From assembly GCA_900321035.1 (NCBI GenBank), contig ONUH01000006.1:88824-152823 (forward strand): a stretch of 64,000 nt of DNA, given 5' to 3'. This stretch comes from an uncultured Selenomonadales bacterium (GTDB taxonomy: Bacteria; Bacillota; Negativicutes; Selenomonadales; Selenomonadaceae). Each line of letters begins with the position of its first letter. Position 1 is the first letter of the stretch. Shown piece after piece: positions 18,346 through 27,197 of this stretch. A program made the translations under genes and the position numbers. Under the pieces are notes generated by a model that did no database searches, was not told where the DNA came from, and saw nothing but the letters and a program-made list of their open reading frames with translations.

Positions 18346-18395
18346 TATAATGTGAAAGGGAAAACAGCAGATGCTGTTTTCCCTTTCACATTATA
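18346..18395. repeat. Perfect 23-bp-arm hairpin
   Basis: Arms 18346-18368 and 18373-18395 are exact complements around the 4-nt loop AGAT, and contain GGAAAACAG-N6-CTGTTTTCC as at 3281-3304. It lies 8 bases past the response-regulator stop and could act as terminator, but no T tract follows on the plus strand. Confidence 0.8.
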
Positions 18396-18519
18396 CGCCG
18401 CATATTTTCTCAATACTCCGCAACGGCAAATGAAACTTCAATTAACAACACATTAAAGCTCTCTTAAAAATGGGCTCTTTTCTTACTCTCGCAAAGACTT
18501 CATCAATTTTTCACTTCGC

Positions 18520-18546
18520 TTGACATGTGCATGGGGGGGGTAAAAT
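18520..18546 (+). promoter_or_regulatory. Promoter with G8 spacer tract (candidate phase-variable promoter)
   Basis: Consensus -35 TTGACA (18520-18525) and -10 TAAAAT (18541-18546) are separated by 15 bp, eight of which are a G run (18533-18540). Two extra G would give the optimal 17-bp spacing, so the present state may be weakly active. It drives the gene at 18630. Confidence 0.7.
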
Positions 18547-18629
18547 GTACATACAAAGCGGACAATCCTAAGCGAAAAAGGAGGCGCAAGAAAAAGTCGT
18601 CCGAGAAAAAGGAAACGGGGGAATGTAAA

Positions 18630-19067
18630 ATGCAGAAAATGAAAAGCGGTTTGATGATGTTTTGCCTAACGGTGTTGCTGTCCTGTGCCGCACTGATGAT
18701 GAACACAGGCACGGCCAGTGCGATGACACTGCAAGATTTGTGTGGAGATTATCGAATTGTTGGAGAAACAAGAGCGCTAAAAGCTTATTATTGCAGCCAA
18801 ATAGGCTGTATCGTTTCATTCAATATGGAAGATGGCACATTTATAGGGAAGCAGAAAGATGCCTCAGGAAAATTAACAGGGCATGACTACATAACGAACG
18901 TTTACGTTCACAATGGAACTATTCATTGCTGGGCAAACATTCAGGGGCTGAAGAGCCGGAATGATTGCTGGATCAGAATATATAACAACGGAGCAACTTT
19001 GGAAATCGTCGATAATGACCCTATTCATGGTGATGAACCAGTTTTCCTGAAATTGAGCCGTATGTAA
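18630..19067 (+). CDS. Small secreted protein behind the poly-G promoter
   Basis: 145 aa from the ATG at 18630 (GGGGGAA upstream). A frame open to 18525 would run through the promoter and is very basic, so I reject it. The signal peptide (MQKMKSGLMMFCLTVLLSCA, cleavage after ASA at about residue 32) leaves a mature domain of about 113 residues. This contains several cysteines and short motifs LQDLCGDYRIVG, YVHNGTIHCWANIQG and NDCWIRIYNNG. I recognise no family. It is AT-richer than neighbouring genes. It is likely exported to periplasm or surface. Confidence 0.78.
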   Translation: MQKMKSGLMMFCLTVLLSCAALMMNTGTASAMTLQDLCGDYRIVGETRALKAYYCSQIGCIVSFNMEDGTFIGKQKDASGKLTGHDYITNVYVHNGTIHCWANIQGLKSRNDCWIRIYNNGATLEIVDNDPIHGDEPVFLKLSRM

Positions 19068-19076
19068 TATAACGAT

Positions 19077-19119
19077 AAAAAAGAAGAGGGCGCGGCGTAT
19101 GTCGCGCCCTCTTCTTTTG
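19077..19119. terminator. Strong bidirectional terminator
   Basis: 16-bp stem AAAAGAAGAGGGCGCG / CGCGCCCTCTTCTTTT (19079-19094, 19103-19118). It closes the secreted-protein gene (plus) and proB (minus), and marks the right edge of the island. Confidence 0.88.
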
Positions 19120-20244
19120 CTATATGATCATCACCAAATCGTCGCGATGGATGACTTCGTCGTGGGCCGCGCCGGGAAGCAGCTTTGCGATTTCCTTCGT
19201 GCTTTTGCCCGCGATGCGGCGCAAGTCCTCCGCGCCGTAGTTCACGATGCCCCGCGCGATTTCGCGCCCGTCGGGGCCGAGCACGCGCACCGTGCTTTTC
19301 TCCGAAAAGTCGCCGTCCACCGTCACGACGCCCGCCGCCAGGAGGCTCGCGCCGCCGCGCATGGCCTCGACGCAGCCCTCGTCCACGGTCAGGTTGCCTT
19401 CGATATGGCGGCCGAAGGCGAGCCACGCTTTGCGCGCGCGCAGGTGCGCTTCCCTGGCGTGGAATACGGTGCCGACAGGCTCGCCCGACAGCACTTCGCG
19501 CATGACGCCGATGCGGTCGCCCCGCGCGATGACCATGGTGACGCCCGCGCTCATGGCGATTTTCGCCGCCGCCAGTTTCGTGACCATGCCGCCGGTGCCG
19601 CCCGCCGTTCCGGCGCCGCCCGCGAGTCCTTCGATTTCCGGCGTGATCTCATGCACCTCGGAAATCAGCTTCGCGTCGGGATTCTCCTGCGGGTTCGCGT
19701 TGAAGAGGCCGTCCACGTCGGACAGGATGATCAGCGCGTCGGCGTCCACCAGCGACGCCACCGTCGCCGACAGGGTGTCGTTGTCGCCGATTTTCAGCTC
19801 GTCCACGGAAACCGCGTCGTTTTCGTTGACCACGGGCACGACGCCCATGTCCAGCAGGGCGAGCAGCGCGTTGCGGGAATTCGTGTACTGGTTGTGGCGC
19901 AGGGAATTCTCCTTCGTCAGGAGCACCTGCCCCGCTGTCTGCCCGTAAGAGGCGAACATCGTTTCATAGAGGTGCATCAGGACGCCCTGCCCGACCGCCG
20001 CCAGCGCCTGCCGCTCGGGCACGCCCTTCGGACGGACGGAGAGCCCCATGCGGTTCATGCCGGCCGCAATCGCGCCCGACGTAACCAGCACCATTTCCCG
20101 CCCTTCGTCTTTCAGGCCGACGATCTCGCGCACGATCTCCTCCATGCGCGCGAGATTCGACGCGCCGTTTTCCCGGGTGATGGTGCTGGTGCCGACTTTG
20201 ACGACGACGCGCTTCGCTTTTTTCAATGCGTCTCTGACGTTCAT
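19120..20244 (-). CDS. proB: Glutamate 5-kinase
   Basis: First step of proline synthesis: phosphorylates glutamate to gamma-glutamyl phosphate. 374 aa. The amino-acid kinase domain (about 1-260) carries VVKVGTSTI, LVTSGAIAAGMN, NENDAVSV, DNDTLSATVASLV and SDVDGLF. A C-terminal PUA domain (about 280-365, GVVTVDGDFSEKSTV...ARGIVNYGAEDLRRI) is typical of full-length ProB. It lies downstream of yhbY and obg as in many Firmicutes. The usual next gene, proA, is displaced by 16 kb. It is expected to be feedback inhibited by proline, from family knowledge. Confidence 0.97.
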   Translation of the reverse strand: MNVRDALKKAKRVVVKVGTSTITRENGASNLARMEEIVREIVGLKDEGREMVLVTSGAIAAGMNRMGLSVRPKGVPERQALAAVGQGVLMHLYETMFASYGQTAGQVLLTKENSLRHNQYTNSRNALLALLDMGVVPVVNENDAVSVDELKIGDNDTLSATVASLVDADALIILSDVDGLFNANPQENPDAKLISEVHEITPEIEGLAGGAGTAGGTGGMVTKLAAAKIAMSAGVTMVIARGDRIGVMREVLSGEPVGTVFHAREAHLRARKAWLAFGRHIEGNLTVDEGCVEAMRGGASLLAAGVVTVDGDFSEKSTVRVLGPDGREIARGIVNYGAEDLRRIAGKSTKEIAKLLPGAAHDEVIHRDDLVMII

Positions 20245-20293
20245 GCTCTCCGCCTTCTTTCAGAAAATGTGACGAAAGACGAGTCTCCCATAC

Positions 20294-20409
20294 TCCCCCC
20301 TGTCAGCTTCACTGACGTCCCCCCTCATGGAGGGGGGGCTTATCTTGCCTCTCTCATGGATGGGGGCTTATCTTGCCTCCCTCATAGAGAGGGGGCGGCA
20401 GCCCGAAAG
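20294..20409. repeat. Degenerate palindromic units between yhbY and proB
   Basis: The 171-bp gap contains damaged members of the dispersed family. TGTCAGCTTCACTGAC with a CCCCCC/GGGGGGG hairpin lies at 20294-20340. A forward fragment GCCTCCCTC...GGCGGCAGCCCGAAAG is at 20378-20409. No gene is present. Confidence 0.7.
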
Positions 20410-20415
20410 AAGCTC

Positions 20416-20721
20416 CTACTCGGGGAACTCGATCTGAGGCTTCTTGAAATTGCGCTTGAACAGCAGGCCGTTCCGCCCGATGACCTGCACGAGGTCGGCG
20501 TCCACGCGCGTCGTCAGCCGCTCGATGGCGTCCTTCGGCTCCTCCGGGGCGTTCTGCAGCACGCGCACCTTGATCAGCTCGCGCTTCGTGATGGCGTCCT
20601 TGGCCGACTCCACCACCGTCGGCGTCACGCCTTCCTTGCCGACGTTCACCACCGGGTCGAGCTCCGTGCCCATCGCGCGCAGGAACCGCTTCTGCTTGCT
20701 CGTCAATGTATTCCGAATCAA
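20416..20721 (-). CDS. yhbY: YhbY-type CRM-domain RNA-binding protein
   Basis: 101 aa. The single CRS1-YhbY domain is recognisable from LTSKQKRFLRAMGTELDPVV, VGKEGVTPTVVESAKDAI and the IGRNGLLFKR motif. YhbY binds precursor 50S ribosomal subunits. The start is a TTG at 20721 with GGGAGG 7 bases upstream; a longer frame to 20736 would place the ribosome site inside the coding sequence. It lies between obg and proB, the normal neighbourhood. Confidence 0.93.
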   Translation of the reverse strand: MIRNTLTSKQKRFLRAMGTELDPVVNVGKEGVTPTVVESAKDAITKRELIKVRVLQNAPEEPKDAIERLTTRVDADLVQVIGRNGLLFKRNFKKPQIEFPE

Positions 20722-20795
20722 AATATATCCTCCCAAAAAAGCAAAGAGAGAGCGTTATTCAACTCCACTCTTCACTCTCCACTCTTCACTCTTCC

Positions 20796-22079
20796 TTACG
20801 CGTGGTACTCAAACTCCATCGCGCCGATGCGCACGGTGTCGCCTTCCTTGATGCCACGCTTCAAAAGCCGCGCGTCGAGGCCCTTCATCCGCCAGATGTA
20901 CTGGAAGCGGCGGATCGCCTCGTCGTTGGCGAAGTTCGTCATGGCGACGAGTTTTTCTATCGCCTTGCCGCTGACGACAAAGGCGCCGTCGTCGGCCCGC
21001 TTGATCTCGACCCGCTCCGGGTCTTCGTCCTTGGACGCGTCGTAAACCTTCACGCCGTCCTCATGTTCCGGCTCTTCCACATAGGCGTCGAGCGCCTCCG
21101 CCGTGCGCTCCACCAGCGTGCGAAGCCCTTCCTGCGTCGCCGCCGACACCGCCAGCATCGGGATATGCTCCTCCGCCGCCAGTTTTTCCAGTCGGGGCAG
21201 GTTTTCCTCCGCCCCCGGCAGGTCGATCTTGTTCGCGACGAGGATTTGCGGACGCCGCGCCAGTTTCTCGCTGTACCGTTTCAGTTCGTGGTTGATGCGG
21301 CGGTAATCTTCCACCGGGTCGCGCCCCTCGATGCCCGACGCGTCCACCACGTGCAGGATGACCTTCGTGCGCTCGATATGGCGCAGGAATTCATGGCCGA
21401 GCCCCGCGCCGTCCGCCGCGCCTTCGATCAGGCCGGGAATGTCCGCCATCACGAAGTTCTTTTCCTCGTCCACGGCCACCACGCCCAGCACCGGCGTGAT
21501 CGTCGTAAAATGGTACTCGGCGATCTCGGGCCGCGCCGACGAGACGCAGGAAATGATGCTGGACTTGCCGACGCTGGGATACCCGACGAGGCCCACGTCC
21601 GCCAGGAGCTTCATTTCCAAGAGGAGCTCCTTCTGCTCCCCCGGCTCGCCCAGCTCGGCAAAGGTCGGCGCTTTGTTGCGGCTCGATGCGAATTTCGCGT
21701 TGCCGCGTCCGCCGCGCCCGCCCCGGGCGATGACCTCCCGCTGGCCGTTCTCGGTCATGTCCGCCAAAACCTCGCCCGTTTTCGCGTCCTTGACGATCGT
21801 GCCCGGCGGCACCTTGATGATGCAGGGCGGCGCGCAGGCGCCGAACTGATTCTTGATGTCGCCGTTCTCGCCGTTCTGTCCGAGGAATTTCCGATGGTAG
21901 CGGAACTCCAGCAGCGTATTCATGTTGTTGTCCACGACGAAAACGACGTCCGCGCCGCGCCCGCCGTCGCCTCCCGACGGCCCGCCCTTCGGCACGAATT
22001 TTTCCCGACGGAACGCGGACTTGCCGTTGCCGCCGTCGCCGCCCTTCACCGTGATGGTTGTTCTGTCAATAAATTGCAT
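20796..22079 (-). CDS. obg: Obg GTPase (CgtA)
   Basis: 427 aa ribosome-assembly and stress GTPase. Domains in order: Gly-rich Obg fold (1-158, GGDGGNGKSAFRREKFVPKG), G domain (about 160-330) with P-loop GYPSVGKSS, switch and G3 DIPGLIEGA, G4 NKIDLP, and a C-terminal OCT domain (about 345-427). It follows rpmA, from which a terminator hairpin separates it by 20 bases, so its expression probably depends on readthrough or a weak internal promoter. Confidence 0.98.
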   Translation of the reverse strand: MQFIDRTTITVKGGDGGNGKSAFRREKFVPKGGPSGGDGGRGADVVFVVDNNMNTLLEFRYHRKFLGQNGENGDIKNQFGACAPPCIIKVPPGTIVKDAKTGEVLADMTENGQREVIARGGRGGRGNAKFASSRNKAPTFAELGEPGEQKELLLEMKLLADVGLVGYPSVGKSSIISCVSSARPEIAEYHFTTITPVLGVVAVDEEKNFVMADIPGLIEGAADGAGLGHEFLRHIERTKVILHVVDASGIEGRDPVEDYRRINHELKRYSEKLARRPQILVANKIDLPGAEENLPRLEKLAAEEHIPMLAVSAATQEGLRTLVERTAEALDAYVEEPEHEDGVKVYDASKDEDPERVEIKRADDGAFVVSGKAIEKLVAMTNFANDEAIRRFQYIWRMKGLDARLLKRGIKEGDTVRIGAMEFEYHA

Positions 22080-22098
22080 AAAGAATCATCGTTTCCTT

Positions 22099-22130
22099 AA
22101 AAAAATACCTGCGCCGCGAAGCGCAGGTAT
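22099..22130 (-). terminator. Terminator after rpmA
   Basis: Minus-strand stem ATACCTGCGC/GCGCAGGTAT with loop TTCGCG followed by T7. It closes the L21-Prp-L27 operon just before obg. Confidence 0.85.
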
Positions 22131-22156
22131 CTCCAATGCTTTTCCTTGCGGACGGA

Positions 22157-22456
22157 TTACACCGTCGCAGTCTCCTCCACCGGGTATACGCTTACCTGGC
22201 GGTTATAGCGGCCCTTGCGCTCGAAAGCGACCCTGCCGGCGACCTTCGCAAACAGCGTGTCGTCCTTGCCCCGGCCGACGTTCGTGCCCGGATGGAAATG
22301 CGTGCCGCGCTGGCGAACGAGAACGCTGCCCGCGGTCACCACCGTATTCGCCTGCTCCTTGACGCCGAGACGCTTGGAATGGCTGTCACGGCCGTTGCGC
22401 GTGCTCGAAACGCCCTTCTTATGCGCGAAAAGCTGCAAATCAAACGTAAAATTCAT
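22157..22456 (-). CDS. rpmA: 50S ribosomal protein L27 with cleavable N-terminus
   Basis: 99 aa from the ATG at 22456 (GGGAGGTG six bases upstream; an in-frame GTG at 22465 lies within that site). The N-terminus [15 protein letters not shown] carries the Firmicute extension that the Prp protease cuts between Phe10 and Ala11. The mature chain then starts [15 protein letters not shown], whose tail reaches the peptidyl-transferase centre. The protease gene prp is immediately upstream in the same operon. Confidence 0.97.
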   Translation of the reverse strand: MNFTFDLQLFAHKKGVSSTRNGRDSHSKRLGVKEQANTVVTAGSVLVRQRGTHFHPGTNVGRGKDDTLFAKVAGRVAFERKGRYNRQVSVYPVEETATV

Positions 22457-22461
22457 ACCCT

Positions 22462-22797
22462 TCACCTCCCGGATATTCCGTTCAGAACCCGTGTGCGAAC
22501 GGCGTCGGGATAGAGCTTTTCAATCTCCTCGATTCCCATACGCATCGTTCGCAATATTGTCTCCGTAAAATCATCAGGCGCATCCTTGAGCTCCATGTGA
22601 AGGTCCCCGCTCGGGTCGATATGGTAATCTATTTCCCGATGCAAATGCCTTCCCAGGCCCAAAAGAGCGGTCTGCGCCAACGCGGAAACGCCTGCGCAGA
22701 CGATATCCCGGCCCTTCGGCGCAAGGCCGCTGTGCCCGTGCACAGAAAAGGCGGATATCCTGCCGTCTTTCTCTTCGTAAATCTCGATCTCGATCAT
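22462..22797 (-). CDS. prp: Ribosomal-processing cysteine protease Prp
   Basis: 111 aa. The catalytic dyad is visible: His22 in VHGHSG and Cys34 in [10 protein letters not shown]. Prp removes the N-terminal extension of ribosomal protein L27, an essential step in Staphylococcus aureus and conserved in Firmicutes. It lies between rplU and rpmA, the conserved order, and its stop is 5 bases before the rpmA start. The ribosome-binding site is weak (GAGGCG), so it may rely on coupling to rplU, which ends 6 bases upstream. Confidence 0.93.
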   Translation of the reverse strand: MIEIEIYEEKDGRISAFSVHGHSGLAPKGRDIVCAGVSALAQTALLGLGRHLHREIDYHIDPSGDLHMELKDAPDDFTETILRTMRMGIEEIEKLYPDAVRTRVLNGISGR

Positions 22798-22803
22798 GCG
22801 GGC

Positions 22804-23115
22804 TTACGCCTCGATCTTTTCGATGGAGACCTTCGTATAGGGCTGACGATGGCCCTGACGACGACGGTAGTTGGACTTGGCCTTGTACTTGAAGACGAGG
22901 ATTTTCTTTTCCTTGCCCTGCTGAAGAACCTTGCCCGTGACCTTCGCGCCGTCAACGAGCGGCTTGCCGACTTTGACGCCGCCGTCCGTGACAACCGTGA
23001 GCACCTGATCAAACGTGACGGCATCGTCCACGGCCGCCTCCAGCTTCTCGACATAAATCGTGTCGCCTTCAGCCACCTTGTACTGCTTGCCGCCGGTCTT
23101 GATAATCGCGTACAT
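22804..23115 (-). CDS. rplU: 50S ribosomal protein L21
   Basis: 103 aa, standard length. [14 protein letters not shown] at the start and [19 protein letters not shown] at the end are diagnostic. L21 binds 23S rRNA. It is the first gene of the rplU-prp-rpmA operon, with GGGAGGTG about 9 bases before the ATG and a leader of about 120 nt preceded by a consensus promoter. Confidence 0.98.
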   Translation of the reverse strand: MYAIIKTGGKQYKVAEGDTIYVEKLEAAVDDAVTFDQVLTVVTDGGVKVGKPLVDGAKVTGKVLQQGKEKKILVFKYKAKSNYRRRQGHRQPYTKVSIEKIEA

Positions 23116-23234
23116 TCCTGTTTACACCTCCCTGATGGTTTACTCGCCGACTACGGTAGCGCCCGCATTCGCGGACCGCATTTCAAAAAAACCTCGCCGC
23201 GCGGTTGGGGAAACGCGCCAAGGCGCGCTTAACC
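23116..23234 (-). ncRNA. Leader of the L21 operon, possible L21 autoregulatory element
   Basis: The leader, about 119 nt, contains stem GCGCGCCTTGGCGCG, a second GC-rich segment (CCGCGCGGCGAGG followed by T7) that looks like an attenuator, and a final hairpin. L21 leaders with regulatory hairpins are known from Firmicutes. I assign this from position and structure, not from a verified consensus match. Confidence 0.45.
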
Positions 23235-23240
23235 GTCGAT

Positions 23241-23269
23241 ATGATACCACAAGGACGATGGCTTGTCAA
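23241..23269 (-). promoter_or_regulatory. Sigma-A promoter of rplU-prp-rpmA
   Basis: Minus-strand -35 TTGACA (23264-23269), a 17-bp spacer and -10 TATCAT (23241-23246). It lies about 20 bp past the sbcC stop. Confidence 0.8.
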
Positions 23270-23289
23270 ACAATAATATGACGGCCGTA

Positions 23290-26055
23290 TCACGCTTCGA
23301 TCCGGACGCGGCTTCCCTGCTCCCGCGCCTTCGTCACGACGAGCTTCCTGTCGATCCGTTCCTTCAGCGCGTCCACGTGAGAAATGACGCCGACGAGACG
23401 GCGGCCTTCGGAAAGAGAGGCCAGCGCGCGCATGGCCTGCTCCAGCGATTCGTCGTCGAGGGAGCCGAAGCCTTCATCGACGAACATGGTATCCAGCTCC
23501 ACGCCCCCCGCCGAGGACTGGATTTCATCGGCGAGGCCGAGGGCCAGAGACAGCGAAGCCTTGAAGGACTCGCCGCCGGACAGTGTCTCGACGCCCCGGA
23601 TCGAGCCGTTGTAATGGTCCACGACGTCAAGGTCGAGACCGCTCTGCCCTTTGTTCGTGGTCGCCGAGGCACGGCGGCGCAGCTCGTACTGACCGCCGGA
23701 CATGACGAGCAGCCGCAGGTTCGCCCGCGAGACGATGCGCTCGAAATAACGCATCTGCACATAGGTCTCCAGCATGATTTTTTCCCGGGCGCCGATCTTT
23801 CCCATCACCGTATCGGCCAGGGCCTTGAGCCACTGATACCGCGCTTCCGCTTCCGCCAGACGCGCCGCCTCTTTGCCGAGGGCGTCGAGGGTTTCCCGGT
23901 TTTTCGCGAGACGCACCCGCAGGCTGTTTTGACGTTCCTGCAGTCCGCGCCGTTCGGCGGCCCGCGCCGTGTTTTCCTCGCGCAGCTTGGCGACGTCTTC
24001 CTCCGGCGCCTCGGCGATGCTTTTCTCCAGCGTCTCTATGCGTCCCGCCAATTCCTGCAAATTTTTTTCTTCCGCGCGGACGGCTTCTTCCGCCCGCTTT
24101 TTCTCGCTCTGCCGCTTCTCGCGTTCGCCGCGCAGCGCCTTGATTCGTGCCTCCGCCTCTTTTTTCGTGGGGAATCGCAGCTTCGCGGCAAGCTCTTTCA
24201 AGGCGTTCTCTTCCGCGGCGCGGGCCGTTTCCGCCGCGGCCCGCTTCGCACCCGCGTCCGCAATCCACGCGTCGGCCTCCGCCGCCGCTTTCTCGTCCTG
24301 CGGGATTCCCGCCTCCAGCTCGGCTTTCCGCTTCGCTTCCTTCTCCTTGGCCCGCAGCCGTTTCTCGAGGTCGGACAGTTCTCCCTCGATCTCGGTAAGA
24401 ACCGCCGGCAATTTCTCCTTCGCTTCCCGATTATTGAAATCGCCTAAATGCTCCTTCACGGACGCCTGCAGCGACGCCTTGCGCTCGTCCAGTACGCCTT
24501 TCCCCTGCTCGAAGCGCCCGCGAAGCTGCATCGCCTCCGCCTGCGCCGCGTTCCGGTCCTCCTGGAGCGCGCGCACCTTCGCCTCGTCCGGGGCGTTCTC
24601 CGGCAGCTCGGCCGCCTTGGGATGGTCGGTGGAGCCGCAGACGGGGCAGGGCGTCCCCGGCCGGAGCGTCTGCGCGATATGGCCCGCCTGCGCGGCGAGG
24701 AACGTCCCTTCCGCCGCGAGATACGCCGTTTCTTTTTGGTGCCACGCTTCGGTCGCCGCGGTCAGTTTTTGATATACGCCGTTGACTTCCTGATACAGCG
24801 CCTCGTACTTCTTCATTTCCTCCGCCAGCGCGGCGATCTGCTCCCGCCGCCGGAGGACGTCTTTCTTGTGGGAGGAAAGCTTTTCCCGTTCCGCGCCCAC
24901 GTCGCCCATGCGGGAAAGCTCCTGCTTCTCTTCCTCCAGCCGCTTGCCCGCCGCCGCTTTTGCCTCTTTGGCCCCGCGTTCTTCCTCCACCGCGGTTTTC
25001 GCCGCCGCCGAAAGGCGCGAGACCTCCTTCCGCTTTGTCTCCGCCGCCTCATAGTCGGGCAGTTCCTTTTCGATCTGCGCTTCCTCCCGGGCGAAGGCCT
25101 CCGCGTCTTTCGCCCGCTCCGCCGCTTTTTCCGCCGCTTCCTTCGCCGCCGCCAGCGCCGGTTTCCGGCGCGTCTCCTCCGCCTTGGCCAACCGCAGCTC
25201 TTCCCGGTTCTTCTGGATTTCCCCCGCGCGTCCGATGCGGGTGTTGAGGACGCCGATGGCCTCCTCTAATTTTTGGAGCGCGTTCTGCGCCTCCGCCGTC
25301 GCCGCCTCGTCGCTTTCAATCAGCGCGCGGAGCAGCCTGTCCGCGTCCTCCGGCAGCAGCTCGCCCGCTCTCGCCTTTTCCGCTTCCGCCGCTCCCAGAT
25401 GGTCCGCCGGGCAGTCCACCGTCGCCGTCAAATCCAGCGCCTTGTCGCGCGTACGCTCCCATGCCCGCTCCGCGTCGTTGGCGTCGCGGTTCACCGCCGC
25501 CGCCAGCCGTTCAAACCGCTCCGTATGAAAGATGCTGCGAAAGATCTTCTGCCGTTCCTCCGTCTTCGCCAGCAGGAGCCGCAGGAACTGCCCCTGCGCG
25601 ATCATCGCGATCTGCATGAACTGCGTCGCGTTCAGTCCCAAAAGCTCCTCCACGCGCTTCGTGACATCCTGGGCCTTCGTCACCACGCTGCCGTCCGGCA
25701 GGCGAAGCTCCGCGGCGGCAGTCTTCTTCGTCGTGCCCGTGCCGCGCAGCTTCGGGCGCTCGTATTCGGGATTCCGTTTCACGACGTATTCCTTGCCCCG
25801 CAGCAAAAAGCGAAGCTCCGTCTCCGTGGGCGTGTCCGCCGCCGCGTATTTCGAGCGGAGCATCGCGGCCGTCCGCGTGCCGCCGCTGGTCACGCCGTAC
25901 AGCGCGAACACGATGGCGTCGAAGATCGTCGTCTTGCCCGCGCCCGTGTCGCCCGTGATCAAATACAGCCCCCGGTCGCCCAGCCGGGAAAAATCAATGG
26001 TCTCGCTCTCCGCGTACGGGCCGAAGCCCGTCACTGTCAACGTCAGCGGTCTCAT
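23290..26055 (-). CDS. sbcC: SbcC exonuclease subunit (Rad50-like)
   Basis: 921 aa from the ATG at 26055, which overlaps the sbcD stop as ATGA. ABC-type ATPase halves flank a very long coiled coil. The Walker A is GDTGAGKTTIFDAI near the N-terminus, the zinc hook TPCPVCGSTDH is at mid-chain, and the C-terminal half has the ABC signature LSGGESF followed by Walker B FVDEGFGSLD. With SbcD it cleaves hairpins and processes double-strand ends. Such an enzyme acts on long palindromes, which is notable in a chromosome rich in inverted repeats; that link is inference. Confidence 0.96.
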   Translation of the reverse strand: MRPLTLTVTGFGPYAESETIDFSRLGDRGLYLITGDTGAGKTTIFDAIVFALYGVTSGGTRTAAMLRSKYAAADTPTETELRFLLRGKEYVVKRNPEYERPKLRGTGTTKKTAAAELRLPDGSVVTKAQDVTKRVEELLGLNATQFMQIAMIAQGQFLRLLLAKTEERQKIFRSIFHTERFERLAAAVNRDANDAERAWERTRDKALDLTATVDCPADHLGAAEAEKARAGELLPEDADRLLRALIESDEAATAEAQNALQKLEEAIGVLNTRIGRAGEIQKNREELRLAKAEETRRKPALAAAKEAAEKAAERAKDAEAFAREEAQIEKELPDYEAAETKRKEVSRLSAAAKTAVEEERGAKEAKAAAGKRLEEEKQELSRMGDVGAEREKLSSHKKDVLRRREQIAALAEEMKKYEALYQEVNGVYQKLTAATEAWHQKETAYLAAEGTFLAAQAGHIAQTLRPGTPCPVCGSTDHPKAAELPENAPDEAKVRALQEDRNAAQAEAMQLRGRFEQGKGVLDERKASLQASVKEHLGDFNNREAKEKLPAVLTEIEGELSDLEKRLRAKEKEAKRKAELEAGIPQDEKAAAEADAWIADAGAKRAAAETARAAEENALKELAAKLRFPTKKEAEARIKALRGEREKRQSEKKRAEEAVRAEEKNLQELAGRIETLEKSIAEAPEEDVAKLREENTARAAERRGLQERQNSLRVRLAKNRETLDALGKEAARLAEAEARYQWLKALADTVMGKIGAREKIMLETYVQMRYFERIVSRANLRLLVMSGGQYELRRRASATTNKGQSGLDLDVVDHYNGSIRGVETLSGGESFKASLSLALGLADEIQSSAGGVELDTMFVDEGFGSLDDESLEQAMRALASLSEGRRLVGVISHVDALKERIDRKLVVTKAREQGSRVRIEA

Positions 26056-27197
26056 GCCTCGTCCTCCCATACCGTCCCGATCATCCGCCGCAAATATTCG
26101 GTCTGCGCGCCGCTCATGGGCCGCCCGTTTTGCAGCGCGTAAAATTCCTCCGCCAGCGCCAGCGGCGACTTCTCCTCCGCCTCCGGCGCGGCCTCAACGA
26201 CGGCGCCGCTCCTCGTCCGGACGTTGTCGTAATCGAGGCGCAGGACGTTCGGATAGACGGTCTTCAGCTTTCGCATGGCGTCCGGCACGTCCTCCTCATC
26301 CGTCAATACGATATGAAGGTAATCCTCCGTCGCCGTCCCCTCGTAGTTTTCTTTTTTCATCAGCTCTTCGTAAGTCCCCTTGACTTCCCGCAGATCGCGC
26401 TTCGGCGTTAGGGGAACCGTGCGGAGGCTGACCTCCCCTTTCCCGTCCAGCTCGGCCATCGTGACCGACTTCCCGTCTGCCGCCTCGGAAAACGAATATT
26501 TGAGCGGCGTGCCGGAGTAGCGGACCCGCGGCGAGCCGATATTCTGCGGGCGGTGGATATGGCCGAGGGCGACGTAGGAAAACGGCGCGAACACGGCGGC
26601 GTCCACATTGTCCAGCCCGCCGACGGAGACCTCCTCCGAATCCGATCGCACCGCACCCGTCACGAACTGGTGGGCGACCAATACGCTGCGCCGCTTCGGA
26701 TTCACCGCCATGCGCTCCACCGCGACGCGAAGCGCATCCGTGTAGCTCTCGATTTTCTCGTCGGGGAAAGCCAGCGACACATGCACAGGCTTGACGAACG
26801 GCAGCAGATAGATATCCACGGGGCCGTGCCCGTCCGTCAGCATCACGGGACGCACGCCGCCCTCATAAGCGGGCGCGGACAGATGCACGCCGCTCCGCTC
26901 CATGATGCGTCCGCCGTAAGCCACCCGCGCCGCCGAGTCGTGATTGCCGCTGATGACGAAAACCGTTTGCCCGTCCGACGCGAGCCCTGAAAGGAAGTCG
27001 TCGAACAGCCGCACCGCTTCCGCCGACGGCGCGCTCTTGTCGTAGATATCCCCGGCGATTAGCACCGCGTCCGGCTTCTCGTCCCGCAGTATCCTGCGGA
27101 TCTCTTCCAGGATATACGCCTGATCGTCCAAAAGCGAAACCTCGTGCAGCCGCTTTCCTATATGCAGATCGGAAATATGCGCGAATCTCATCGGCAA
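26052..27197 (-). CDS. sbcD: SbcD nuclease subunit (Mre11-like)
   Basis: 381 aa metallophosphoesterase. The metal-binding motifs are in order: FAHISDLHIGK at residues 4-14, AGDIYDKS, SGNHDSAAR and GHIHRPQ. It forms the SbcCD complex with the overlapping downstream gene. GGGAGG lies about 7 bases before the ATG. It starts a two-gene operon, with TATAAT about 20 bases upstream of the ribosome site as a likely -10. Confidence 0.96.
   Translation of the reverse strand: MPMRFAHISDLHIGKRLHEVSLLDDQAYILEEIRRILRDEKPDAVLIAGDIYDKSAPSAEAVRLFDDFLSGLASDGQTVFVISGNHDSAARVAYGGRIMERSGVHLSAPAYEGGVRPVMLTDGHGPVDIYLLPFVKPVHVSLAFPDEKIESYTDALRVAVERMAVNPKRRSVLVAHQFVTGAVRSDSEEVSVGGLDNVDAAVFAPFSYVALGHIHRPQNIGSPRVRYSGTPLKYSFSEAADGKSVTMAELDGKGEVSLRTVPLTPKRDLREVKGTYEELMKKENYEGTATEDYLHIVLTDEEDVPDAMRKLKTVYPNVLRLDYDNVRTRSGAVVEAAPEAEEKSPLALAEEFYALQNGRPMSGAQTEYLRRMIGTVWEDEA

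Noticed and set aside
18396..18519. LytTR operator upstream of the poly-G promoter
   Set aside because: No pair of direct repeats close to the LytTR consensus with the proper spacing could be found by eye.
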